Below are positions 41,620 through 48,880 of a stretch of DNA of 58,469 nucleotides, piece by piece. A model generated the notes under the pieces. It was not told where the DNA came from, made no database searches, and worked only from the letters and a program-made list of their open reading frames with translations. Within the stretch, counting starts at the first letter, position 1. Every line of letters starts with the position of its first letter. The DNA lies in the NCBI GenBank assembly GCA_017438945.1, contig JAFRUI010000006.1, forward strand, positions 1-58,469. The letters are read 5' to 3'. Position numbers and translations under genes: made by a program. The DNA comes from Bacteroidales bacterium. GTDB lineage: Bacteria > Bacteroidota > Bacteroidia > Bacteroidales > WCHB1-69.

Positions 41620-41653
41620 TAATTCTTAATTCTTAATTCTTAATTCTAAATTA
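41620..41653. repeat. heptad array (AATTCTT) at the carbamate kinase stop
   Basis: AATTCTT three times, AATTCTA, then AATTA. The TAA stop (41651-41653, minus strand) closes it. Confidence 0.92.
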
Positions 41654-42601
41654 CCCTGCAATAATTCTCGTGCCGCAATTCGGGTCGTGCAGTTTTCCTG
41701 CCTCGGTGATGATGCAGGTCTTGCCGCTCTTCTCGACGTATTGGATGGCGGCGCGCACTTTCGGGGCCATGGAGCCTTCGGTGAAGTGCTTCTCCTCGAG
41801 GTACTGCTTGGCTTCGCTCACCGTGATAGTGTCCAAGGCCTTCTCACCGGGCTTGCGGAAGTTGATGTAGACTTTCGGGACGTCAGTGAGGATGTAGAAC
41901 TCGTCGGCGCCGATCTCCACAGCGGTGAGCGCGGAGGCAAGGTCCTTGTCGATGACCGCCTGCACACCTTTGAGGTAGCCGTCTTTCATGGCTACGGGGA
42001 TGCCGCCGCCTCCGACAGTCACCACGATGATGCCCTGTTCGGCCAATTGTTTCACTAACTTGACGTTCTGGATGCGCAGCGGTTTCGGGGAGGCCACCAC
42101 CTTGCGCCAGCCGTTCCCTTTGGGGTCTTCGCGATAAATATCGCCGGTCTCCTCATGGTATTGATCGGCTTCCTCTTTGGTGACATACGGTCCCACGGGC
42201 TTTGTCGGGTTTTGGAAGAGCGGGTCGTTGGCGTCGACCTCCACGTGTGTGAGCAGCGTGACGGTGTCTTTCTCCCAGCCTTTTTCGGCGAAGATGTGAC
42301 GCAGGCCTTCTTCGATGAGTGCGCCGATGGAGCCTTGCGTTTCAGCGACACAGAAGTTCAGCGGCATGTCCTCCACTTGGAAGGTCTCCTTGCCGGCTTT
42401 GTGCTGCAGCATGACATTGCCCACTTGCGGACCGTTGCCGTGACCGATGACAATGTTGTAGCCGTTCTCGATCAGCGGAATCAGGTTGCGACAGGTTTCC
42501 GTGACGTTATCGATCTGCTCCTGATAGGTGCCTTTCTGTTTGCTCTTCAGTAATGCGTTGCCGCCGAATGCGATGACGGCGAGTTTTTTCTTTTCTGACA
42601 T
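41651..42601 (-). CDS. arcC: carbamate kinase
   Basis: The 316-aa product matches the amino-acid kinase fold of carbamate kinase. AFGGNALL lies near residues 11-18 and GHGNGPQVGNV near 53-63. AETQGSIGALI and VTVGGGGIPV, plus the FTEGSMAPKV helix near the C-terminus, complete the pattern. It makes ATP from carbamoyl phosphate and ADP, typically in arginine or purine-derived fermentation. No arginine deiminase or ornithine carbamoyltransferase gene is adjacent. It ends in a strong intrinsic terminator. Confidence 0.95.
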   Translation of the reverse strand: MSEKKKLAVIAFGGNALLKSKQKGTYQEQIDNVTETCRNLIPLIENGYNIVIGHGNGPQVGNVMLQHKAGKETFQVEDMPLNFCVAETQGSIGALIEEGLRHIFAEKGWEKDTVTLLTHVEVDANDPLFQNPTKPVGPYVTKEEADQYHEETGDIYREDPKGNGWRKVVASPKPLRIQNVKLVKQLAEQGIIVVTVGGGGIPVAMKDGYLKGVQAVIDKDLASALTAVEIGADEFYILTDVPKVYINFRKPGEKALDTITVSEAKQYLEEKHFTEGSMAPKVRAAIQYVEKSGKTCIITEAGKLHDPNCGTRIIAG

Positions 42602-42635
42602 ATATTTCTTTACTGTTTATGATCTATTAACAGGC

Positions 42636-42670
42636 TTCAATAACCCATAACCCATAACCGATAACCATTA
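42636..42670 (+). repeat. four-unit ATAACCN element between M13 peptidase and arcC
   Basis: GCTTCAATAACC, CATAACC, CATAACC, GATAACC, ATTAT. It begins 4 bp beyond the M13 peptidase stop (TAA, minus strand), on the opposite strand to both flanking genes. Confidence 0.92.
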
Positions 42671-42673
42671 TGA

Positions 42674-44740
42674 TTACCAGATGTGTGAACGTTTTTCCGG
42701 TGCCATCCACATCGGGTCGCCGGGTTGGATGTTGAAGGCTTCGTAGAAGGGGTCGATGTGGCGCAGGGTGGCATTGACGCGCCAGCGGCCGAGGGCGTGC
42801 GGGTCGGTTTTGGTGCGGCGCAGAATCTCCGCTTCGCGGATGTTGGCGGCCCATACGGCGGCGTATGCCAAGAAGAAACGCTGTTCGGGCGTGAACCCAT
42901 CCATCTCGCCCTTGATCTGACCGTCTTTCTTGGCTTTCTGGAAAGCGGTGTAGGAAACGTTCAGACCACCGTTGTCGGCAATGTTCTCGCCCAATGTGAA
43001 TTCACCGTTGCCATAAACACCGGGAGCAACCTCGATACTGTTGAAATGATCGACGATGAGCTGGGCCTTCTCCTTGAAGGTGGCGGCGTCCTTTTCGGTC
43101 CACCAGTCGGCGAGGTTGCCGTCCTTGTCGTAGTTGCGGCCCTGGTCGTCGAAACCGTGGGTCATCTCGTGGCCGATCACCACGCCGATGGCACCGTAGT
43201 TGGCGGCGTCGTCAGCGTTCATGTCGAAGAACGGGGGTTGCAGGATGCCGGCGGGGAAGCAGATCTCGTTGGTGGTGGGGTCGTAGTAGGCGTTCACCGT
43301 CTGAGGAGTCATCTGCCACTCTGTCGGGTCAACGGGCTTGCCAATCTTGCCGAGACTGTAGGCCATGTCGAAACGGCGGGAGTTCATCACATTGGCGTAA
43401 TAGCTCTCCGTGCCGATGGTCAGGCCGCTGTAGTCACGCCATTTGTCGGGGTAACCGATCTTCACGGTGAAGGCAGCCAATTTGTCGAGAGCGTTTTTCT
43501 TGGTCTGGTCGGTCATCCAAGTGGAGGCTTTAATGCGCTCGCCGAGAGCCCATTGTAGGTTCTTGACCAGCTGCTCCATGCGTGCTTTCGCTTCTGCAGG
43601 GAAATATTTCTTGACGTACATCTGACCGACAGCTTCGCCCAAACAGTCGTCAATGTTGTCAATGACGCGTTTCCAGCGCGGGCGGTTCTCCTTGCGGCCA
43701 GAGAGGGTCTTGCCGTAGAAATCGAAGCTGGCATCCACAAATTCGTCGCTCAAGTAAGAAGCAGCGCCGCGGATGACGTTCCAGGCGAGGTATGCTTTGA
43801 TCACGTCAAAGTCCGTGACTTCGAGAATGTTGTTGACACCTTGGATATAGGTGGGCTGGCTCACGTTGAGCGTGTCAACCTTCAGATTCAGGGTTTTGAG
43901 GTATTGTTGCACGTTGATGGCGGGAATCATCTGCTGGAACTCCGCAGGTGTGCATTTGTGGATGGTCTGGTAAGGGTCGCGCAACACGGTCTTGTCGATA
44001 GCGTATTGTGCCAACAGAGTTTCCAAAGCCATCACGCGATTGGCCATCTCTTTTTCTTTGCCTTTGAAGCCGGCGATGGAACTATAATTTGACATGCCGA
44101 ACATCTTGGTCATCAGCTTCACGTATTCGTCGCGGATGTTCTGCTGGTCTTTGTCGAGGTAGTAGTCGCGGTCGCCGATGCCAAGTCCCGTCTGCCAGAT
44201 GTGTGCGATGGTCATGCTGCTGTTGTCGGGATCAGCGGAGCCGAACAGGGCGAAGAACGGGGTGGAACCTTCCATCAACATACGGGCCATCTTGACAGAC
44301 AGCTCGTTGCGCTGCATCTTGGCAATGTTCTGGAGTTCCGGTTGCAGAGGTTGCGCACCTTGTTTGTTGATGGCCTCGGTATTCATGGCCACATTGTAGA
44401 AATCGCCGATTTTCTGCTCGATGGTGCCGGGAGCGTTCTTCTGCGCCGCGATCTTGGTCACCAAATCTTTGAGTTGCGCCTGGTTGTTCTCCGCCAGCAC
44501 GTCGAAGCTGCCGTAACGGGCATATTCGTCGCCCAGCGGATTGTTGGCCATCCATCCTCCACAGGCGTACTGGTAGAAATCGGCGGTGGGCTTCACCGTC
44601 TTGTCCAAATTGCCGGCCGCAATGCCGGATGTCGTTTTTTTCGGTTTTTTGGGTTTCGCAGGAACTGCCATACTCGTTGTTGAAGCTAAAAAAACAAAAC
44701 CGAGTGCCATAACACTCGCCATCATGATGTTACTTTTCAT
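42674..44740 (-). CDS. M13-family (neprilysin/PepO-like) zinc metalloendopeptidase
   Basis: The 688-aa product has a signal peptide (residues 1 to about 26) and a Lys/Pro-rich linker. The large helical M13_N domain starts DFYQYACGGWMANNP. The catalytic domain has VIGHEMTHGFDDQG (HExxH near residue 524) and GENIADNGGL (the third ligand Glu region), ending ERSHIW. It should cleave oligopeptides in the periplasm. The frame is open 78 codons further through a CTTAGA repeat (Leu-Arg-Leu-Arg), but the TATATTTG box at 44800-44807 and signal peptide favour ATG at 44740. Confidence 0.94.
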   Translation of the reverse strand: MKSNIMMASVMALGFVFLASTTSMAVPAKPKKPKKTTSGIAAGNLDKTVKPTADFYQYACGGWMANNPLGDEYARYGSFDVLAENNQAQLKDLVTKIAAQKNAPGTIEQKIGDFYNVAMNTEAINKQGAQPLQPELQNIAKMQRNELSVKMARMLMEGSTPFFALFGSADPDNSSMTIAHIWQTGLGIGDRDYYLDKDQQNIRDEYVKLMTKMFGMSNYSSIAGFKGKEKEMANRVMALETLLAQYAIDKTVLRDPYQTIHKCTPAEFQQMIPAINVQQYLKTLNLKVDTLNVSQPTYIQGVNNILEVTDFDVIKAYLAWNVIRGAASYLSDEFVDASFDFYGKTLSGRKENRPRWKRVIDNIDDCLGEAVGQMYVKKYFPAEAKARMEQLVKNLQWALGERIKASTWMTDQTKKNALDKLAAFTVKIGYPDKWRDYSGLTIGTESYYANVMNSRRFDMAYSLGKIGKPVDPTEWQMTPQTVNAYYDPTTNEICFPAGILQPPFFDMNADDAANYGAIGVVIGHEMTHGFDDQGRNYDKDGNLADWWTEKDAATFKEKAQLIVDHFNSIEVAPGVYGNGEFTLGENIADNGGLNVSYTAFQKAKKDGQIKGEMDGFTPEQRFFLAYAAVWAANIREAEILRRTKTDPHALGRWRVNATLRHIDPFYEAFNIQPGDPMWMAPEKRSHIW

Positions 44741-44799
44741 TTGTAAGATATTAAAAATCAATATTCTAAAACAAAAATACCCCTTGCTCAAAGGGATGG

Positions 44800-44807
44800 C
44801 AAATATA
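44800..44807 (-). promoter_or_regulatory. -7 promoter box of the M13 peptidase gene
   Basis: Minus strand TATATTTG, about 60 nt before the ATG. Confidence 0.6.
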
Positions 44808-44842
44808 CATAAATTCTGATACGGTCGGTAGAGTTTTTTGCG

Positions 44843-44944
44843 CGATTTATGATTTGCAATTTGCGATTTACGACAAAGAAATCGGCATAGCTTAAGTTTA
44901 AGTTTAAGTCTAAGTCTAAGCCTAAGTCTAAGTCTAAGTCTAAG
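44843..44944. repeat. heptad array followed by a hexamer array
   Basis: 44843-44875 has GATTTAT, GATTTGC, AATTTGC, GATTTAC. 44892-44944 has two AAGTTT and six AAGTCT-like hexamers. The hexamer period is divisible by three, unlike nearly every other array here, and keeps a Leu-Arg frame open on the minus strand. Confidence 0.9.
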
Positions 44945-44971
44945 GTATCGTGTAATGGCTTCTCGCCAGTG

Positions 44972-45008
44972 CAATAGCTAAAAGCCAAAAACCAACAGCC
45001 AATAGCCG
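44972..45008. repeat. heptad array (YAANAGC) after the beta-helix gene
   Basis: CAATAGC, TAAAAGC, CAAAAAC, CAACAGC, CAATAGC. It begins 2 bp from the TAG stop of the beta-helix gene. Confidence 0.9.
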
Positions 45009-45010
45009 TT

Positions 45011-47008
45011 CTACCGCCAGTACTTCTCACTTCCCTTCACCACATAGCCTTTCAACTCGATGTTGTCGTTATGTCCTTGGTAAAAGAGTTTTCCAGTGCG
45101 TTTTGTTTTGCAGTTTTTGATGACGACGTCATTGTTCACCCCGTAAAAGCTGACGTACATCTTATCGCTACAGGGAATGAACGTACATTTGTAATATGTC
45201 GCATGGTTGTCGATGTAGTACCTTGCGTCGTCGCCGTTGTTCAGATACAGGTTGCAGCGGTCGTAGTTGCGTTTGGTGCCGTTGCTCGTGGAGTTGTAAC
45301 GGATCATTCCGATGGAGCAATTGTTGTATTTGATGTTGTAGCGGCTGTTCTCGTTGACGTTGTAGTTGAGGCGTGATTGTTCGATGTTCACGACATCGCT
45401 CTTGTCGTGGCGCAGGTTGAACGTCATGCTTCCCGGATAGACGTTTTTCGTGGTGTATTGTACCTTCATGCTGTTTTCAGAAGGGATCAGATAGGCCTTT
45501 CGGATGTCATAATGGATGGGCTGGACCGTGTTGACGGGGGAACTGGAGATGACGAGGTCCGCCAGACGGGAAGTGTCGGCATAGTGGAAATGCAAACCGT
45601 CGATTTTAATGTTTGCGATGTGGCTCACCAATGCGCCTGACTGGGTTTTCTTGGGGTTGAAGAGGATGATTTTCGAGATGTTGCCGGGAATGTTCACGAT
45701 GAGGTTTTTAATGCTGATGTTCGGCCAGCACTTCTTCGCGAGCTCAGGCCGGGAGTTGGTGGTGTTGTCCAATTGACCTGCCGAAATCAGGTAGTTGCGT
45801 GATGTCTGTGCGTCAAAAATGCAGTCTTTGAACGTCAGGTCGAACGGGGTGTAGGCATTGTAGGAGGGTTCTAAAAGGACAGGGATGAATTCCGTGAACC
45901 GGCACTCTTCAAACCAAACGGTTCCGAAAACGGAGGAGAATTGGTTGTACAGCTTGTTGAATTTGCAGTTGTAAATGAACACGTCGCGGCCATAGCAGTG
46001 AATGTCGAAACGGTTGATGTTACAGTCTTTCAAGGTGGTGTTGCTGAGGTTGTTGGTTCCGAAAACACCCCAGTTGGCGTTGGCGGTGAGACGTAGGAAA
46101 CTACTGTTCCACACATTGTTCATCTGGATGCCGTACCCATAGGTGTTCGTTCGGGAGTATGTGCCGTCGATGGTGACATCCTCAAGTGCAATGTTTGTGC
46201 AGTTCTCGATGTTGATGGCGGCATCGGCGTAGAGATTTTTGGTGTCGGGGGTGTTGATTCTTAATTTGCTTATTTCTAGATTGTTGATTCCATGAATATA
46301 GAAACAGAATGTCTTGGTGGTGGCGCTGGTGTCGCGGGTGATGGTCAGGTCTGTGATGGTTTTCAGCGTGTTGTCCGTGGGGTGCACGCTGGCTTTCAGG
46401 ATGGTGGAGTCGGTGGCATAGGCGGAAATGGGCTTGTTTTGCGCCTGCCCGTTGTACAGGAGAAGGAGGTCTTTACGCATAGCTCCGTATTTGTAGCCGG
46501 ACCGGTTGTTGACCCAAGGCTGCAGATCCTCCAGCAACAACAGGCAGGAACCTTCCGCCAAAGACGGGATAGCGGAGAAGTTCCCGGAATCGACGGCCGC
46601 CGGCGACAGCTCGACGCTTTGCCACAGCGTGTCTGCCATGGAGAAAAGATATTGCGTCTTGTGTTGGTTTTTCACGATCAGGTGCACCCCCGCGAAGTCG
46701 TTGTGGCGGGTCAGAGGTATGGGAAGGGAACTTTCAGTCACCTCAATGACTAGTGTTCCGATGCCTTGGTAGGAGACGTCTGCGCCCATCTCAACGGCTT
46801 TGGTGTGTGTGGCGTAGAGAACTTCGTATCTGGCGCTGTCGGTTTCCGCCTCGGCCAGACCGAAATCGAACGGGGAGATGAGCAGGGTGGTGTCCGTCTT
46901 GTCGTGCCGCTGTGCAAATGCCATATTTGACGAGACGATGAAAATACCTAAAACAGGGATTATAACTTTCAATATATCAGTCAATTCTAATTTTCTATTG
47001 TATGCCAT
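45011..47008 (-). CDS. secreted parallel beta-helix protein
   Basis: The 665-aa product has a signal peptide (cleavage near AFA32). An N-terminal domain of about 170 residues precedes a long run of short, Asn-rich turns such as NIENCTNIALEDVTIDG, NNLSNTTLKDCNI, RDVFIYNCKFN and GTVWFEECRF, typical of a right-handed parallel beta-helix. That fold occurs in polysaccharide lyases and surface adhesins. I see no obvious lyase active site and no T9SS sorting tail. Function unknown. Confidence 0.78.
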   Translation of the reverse strand: MAYNRKLELTDILKVIIPVLGIFIVSSNMAFAQRHDKTDTTLLISPFDFGLAEAETDSARYEVLYATHTKAVEMGADVSYQGIGTLVIEVTESSLPIPLTRHNDFAGVHLIVKNQHKTQYLFSMADTLWQSVELSPAAVDSGNFSAIPSLAEGSCLLLLEDLQPWVNNRSGYKYGAMRKDLLLLYNGQAQNKPISAYATDSTILKASVHPTDNTLKTITDLTITRDTSATTKTFCFYIHGINNLEISKLRINTPDTKNLYADAAINIENCTNIALEDVTIDGTYSRTNTYGYGIQMNNVWNSSFLRLTANANWGVFGTNNLSNTTLKDCNINRFDIHCYGRDVFIYNCKFNKLYNQFSSVFGTVWFEECRFTEFIPVLLEPSYNAYTPFDLTFKDCIFDAQTSRNYLISAGQLDNTTNSRPELAKKCWPNISIKNLIVNIPGNISKIILFNPKKTQSGALVSHIANIKIDGLHFHYADTSRLADLVISSSPVNTVQPIHYDIRKAYLIPSENSMKVQYTTKNVYPGSMTFNLRHDKSDVVNIEQSRLNYNVNENSRYNIKYNNCSIGMIRYNSTSNGTKRNYDRCNLYLNNGDDARYYIDNHATYYKCTFIPCSDKMYVSFYGVNNDVVIKNCKTKRTGKLFYQGHNDNIELKGYVVKGSEKYWR

Positions 47009-47042
47009 AAGGAAGAAAACCGCTTCTGAATGTTAAAAAATG

Positions 47043-47050
47043 CAAAAATA
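47043..47050 (-). promoter_or_regulatory. -7 promoter box of the beta-helix gene
   Basis: Minus strand TATTTTTG, 34 nt before the ATG at 47008. Confidence 0.62.
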
Positions 47051-47073
47051 CTTTTTTTTTCGATAACCCGTGG

Positions 47074-47146
47074 CAATAGTCATAGTTATAGTCATAAATC
47101 ATAAGTCCCAAGTCCTCAGTCTTAAGTCCTCAGTCTTAAGTCATAG
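47074..47146. repeat. long heptad array (GTCNTAA words) between divergent genes
   Basis: GTCATA, GTTATA, GTCATAA, ATCATAA, GTCCCAA, GTCCTCA, GTCTTAA, GTCCTCA, GTCTTAA, GTCATAG: about ten units, the longest array in the window, placed between two divergent promoter boxes. Confidence 0.88.
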
Positions 47147-47173
47147 TTTTTTATCTCAATCAAATAAATTTTG

Positions 47174-47181
47174 TATATTTG
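47174..47181 (+). promoter_or_regulatory. -7 promoter box of cdd
   Basis: TATATTTG, 24 nt before the ATG at 47206. Confidence 0.65.
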
Positions 47182-47205
47182 CACCTGAATTTTTAACAGG
47201 TCTTT

Positions 47206-47694
47206 ATGAGGAAAATAACATTAGAAACGGAAATGCGGGTTTACGACAACCGTGAAGAGTTGCCTGAGGACTTGCGAGAGTTGTTGCGACAAGCCGAGGA
47301 GGCTGCTACCCGTGCGTATGCGAAGTATTCCCATTTTCAAGTCGGTGCGGCCATATTGATGAACAACGGCAAGATTGTCACGGGTGCAAACCAGGAAAAT
47401 ACAGTCTATCCCTGTGGTTTGTGCGCGGAGCGTGTCGCGGCGTTTTCAGCTTCGGCAATGTATCCCGAAGTGCCGTTCAACAAGATCGCCATCACGGCCA
47501 TCAACCCCGACGAACCGCTCAAGGAGCCGGTCTCCCCGTGTGGAAGCTGCCGGCAAGTGCTCTTCGAATATGAGCAGAAATTCGGCCACCCCATCGAGGT
47601 CATCCTCGCCGGACAGGAGGGCCCGATATACCATTTGCAGAATGTGGCCATGTTGCTCCCCTACACCTTTCATGAAGGGTTCCTGCCTAAATAA
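47206..47694 (+). CDS. cdd: cytidine deaminase
   Basis: The 162-aa product has the tetrameric-type cytidine deaminase motif set. YSHFQVGAAI is near residues 43-52, CGLCAERVA near 69-77 with one zinc Cys and the catalytic Glu, and PCGSCRQVL near 106-114 with the other two zinc Cys. It deaminates cytidine and deoxycytidine in pyrimidine salvage. An alternative start is ATG at 47233. The TAA stop opens an AATGCTG-type array. Confidence 0.95.
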   Translation: MRKITLETEMRVYDNREELPEDLRELLRQAEEAATRAYAKYSHFQVGAAILMNNGKIVTGANQENTVYPCGLCAERVAAFSASAMYPEVPFNKIAITAINPDEPLKEPVSPCGSCRQVLFEYEQKFGHPIEVILAGQEGPIYHLQNVAMLLPYTFHEGFLPK

Positions 47695-47719
47695 TGCTGA
47701 ATGATGAATGATGATAGGC
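47692..47719 (+). repeat. heptad array at the cdd stop
   Basis: TAATGCTG, AATGATG, AATGATG, ATAGG. The cdd TAA is its first word. Confidence 0.85.
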
Positions 47720-47749
47720 GGACGTTAGAGACACAAAAAACTTAATTTA

Positions 47750-47830
47750 CAAATTGCAAATCACTAATCACTAATCACTAATCACTAATCACAAGCTTCA
47801 ATAACCCATAACCTATAACCCATAACCATT
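47750..47830 (+). repeat. two heptad arrays upstream of the DUF4878-like lipoprotein gene
   Basis: 47757-47793 carries AATCACT four times and AATCACA (NNTCACT pattern). 47797-47830 is a four-unit ATAACCN element, GCTTCAATAACC...ATAACCATTAT, ending about 24 nt before the ATG. Confidence 0.93.
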
Positions 47831-47853
47831 ATTATTCACTAAATTAAAATGTT

Positions 47854-48228
47854 ATGAAAAAATTGACCGTTATTTTATGTGCGCTGGTTGCCGTTTTCTG
47901 TCTGGCATCCTGCAATTCCACATCCACCCCGACTGGTGTTGTGAAAGCCTATCACGATGCCTTGTCTTCTGGTAATTACGAAAAGGCAGTCACTTACACG
48001 GAACTGACTGACCAGGAGGATATTGATGGCTATGCCAAGAAACTTAAAGACGTTGAATACAAGGTTTTGAGCTATGAGATCCTCTCTGAGACGATTTCCG
48101 AGGATGGTGAGAGTGCTGTGGTTGAGGTGAAAAGAACTGCAACAAGTTCCTTGAACAAAGATCCGAAGGAATCAACCGACAAAGTTAAGCTGACAAAAGT
48201 TGACGGCAAGTGGAAAATCCGCATCTAA
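47854..48228 (+). CDS. DUF4878-like lipoprotein
   Basis: The 124-aa product has a lipoprotein signal with lipobox LASC (about residues 17-20). A single NTF2-like domain follows, beginning TPTGVVKAYHDALSSGNYEKAV and ending LTKVDGKWKIRI. This is the pattern of DUF4878 (lumazine-binding-like) proteins. Function is unknown. It has no promoter box of its own, so it may be read from cdd or through the ATAACCN element upstream. Confidence 0.82.
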   Translation: MKKLTVILCALVAVFCLASCNSTSTPTGVVKAYHDALSSGNYEKAVTYTELTDQEDIDGYAKKLKDVEYKVLSYEILSETISEDGESAVVEVKRTATSSLNKDPKESTDKVKLTKVDGKWKIRI

Positions 48229-48242
48229 ACAGTTGTTTTAGG

Positions 48243-48878
48243 ATGAGAAAGGTAGAAACAATTTTCGGATTGTTTCTACCTTTGTTTTTTGCAATATGCT
48301 TGATGACAACGGGTTGCAACCGTAGTGATCTGGCTGTTGAATATGTTATCCCAGATACGGTGCGGTTACAGACCGGCGACCTTGTTTTCCGTCGCGGGGA
48401 GAGTCGTGAAAGCCGCACTGTCACCACCTTTGATCGCAAGAGCGACTACACCCATGTGGGAATGGTGGTGAATGTGGACGGACGTTGGATGGTTCTTCAC
48501 GCCGTACCCAACGAGCGTGCCACTAAACAGGAAAAGGACAGCGTGAAATTAGAGCCCATTGGTGTTTTTTTCCGTAGTGACCGTGCTTTGATGGGTGGCA
48601 TTTACCGCTACCCTCTCACCCCAGACGATACCATGAGGCTTCTTCATGATGGACTGCAACTGTATGGCCGTCATCCGCTTTTCGACGGCCAGTTTGACCT
48701 TGAAGACACGGTTTCTTTATACTGTACAGAGCTGGTATGGTTTCTGTACCATAAGACTCTCCGTATTGATTTGTCAGAGGATCGTCGGCATCATCTTCCG
48801 TTATTTCCCGAACTGATCTTTTGCTCGGATATCTTTGAAAACAAGCAATTGACAGAGATTTTCACATTCGAGCGATAG
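48243..48878 (+). CDS. YiiX/YebB-like NlpC/P60-superfamily cysteine hydrolase, lipoprotein
   Basis: The 211-aa product has a lipoprotein signal (lipobox MTTGC near residue 25). Circularly permuted NlpC/P60 motifs follow: LQTGDLVFRRG, DYTHVGMVV with the catalytic His, and SLYCTELVWFLYH with the catalytic Cys. YiiX-like enzymes act on amide or ester bonds of lipids or peptides. It starts 14 bp after the DUF4878-like gene and is probably in the same transcript. Confidence 0.85.
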   Translation: MRKVETIFGLFLPLFFAICLMTTGCNRSDLAVEYVIPDTVRLQTGDLVFRRGESRESRTVTTFDRKSDYTHVGMVVNVDGRWMVLHAVPNERATKQEKDSVKLEPIGVFFRSDRALMGGIYRYPLTPDDTMRLLHDGLQLYGRHPLFDGQFDLEDTVSLYCTELVWFLYHKTLRIDLSEDRRHHLPLFPELIFCSDIFENKQLTEIFTFER

Positions 48879-48880
48879 GC

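Larger units (their letters stand above)
41341..41650. other. 310-bp intergenic region between carbamate kinase and decarboxylase genes
   Basis: In order it holds the decarboxylase promoter box, an A/T-rich stretch with scattered GGATTTG words, and a decayed 28-bp palindrome at 41497-41524. Next come a bulged AGGCG/CGCCT hairpin at 41527-41554, the carbamate kinase terminator at 41566-41600 and an AATTCTT heptad array. I see no coding frame. Confidence 0.7.

Noticed and set aside
44741-44974. 78-codon Leu-Arg-rich extension of the M13 peptidase
   Set aside because: It is repeat-derived, lies mostly upstream of the promoter box, and would bury a good signal peptide.
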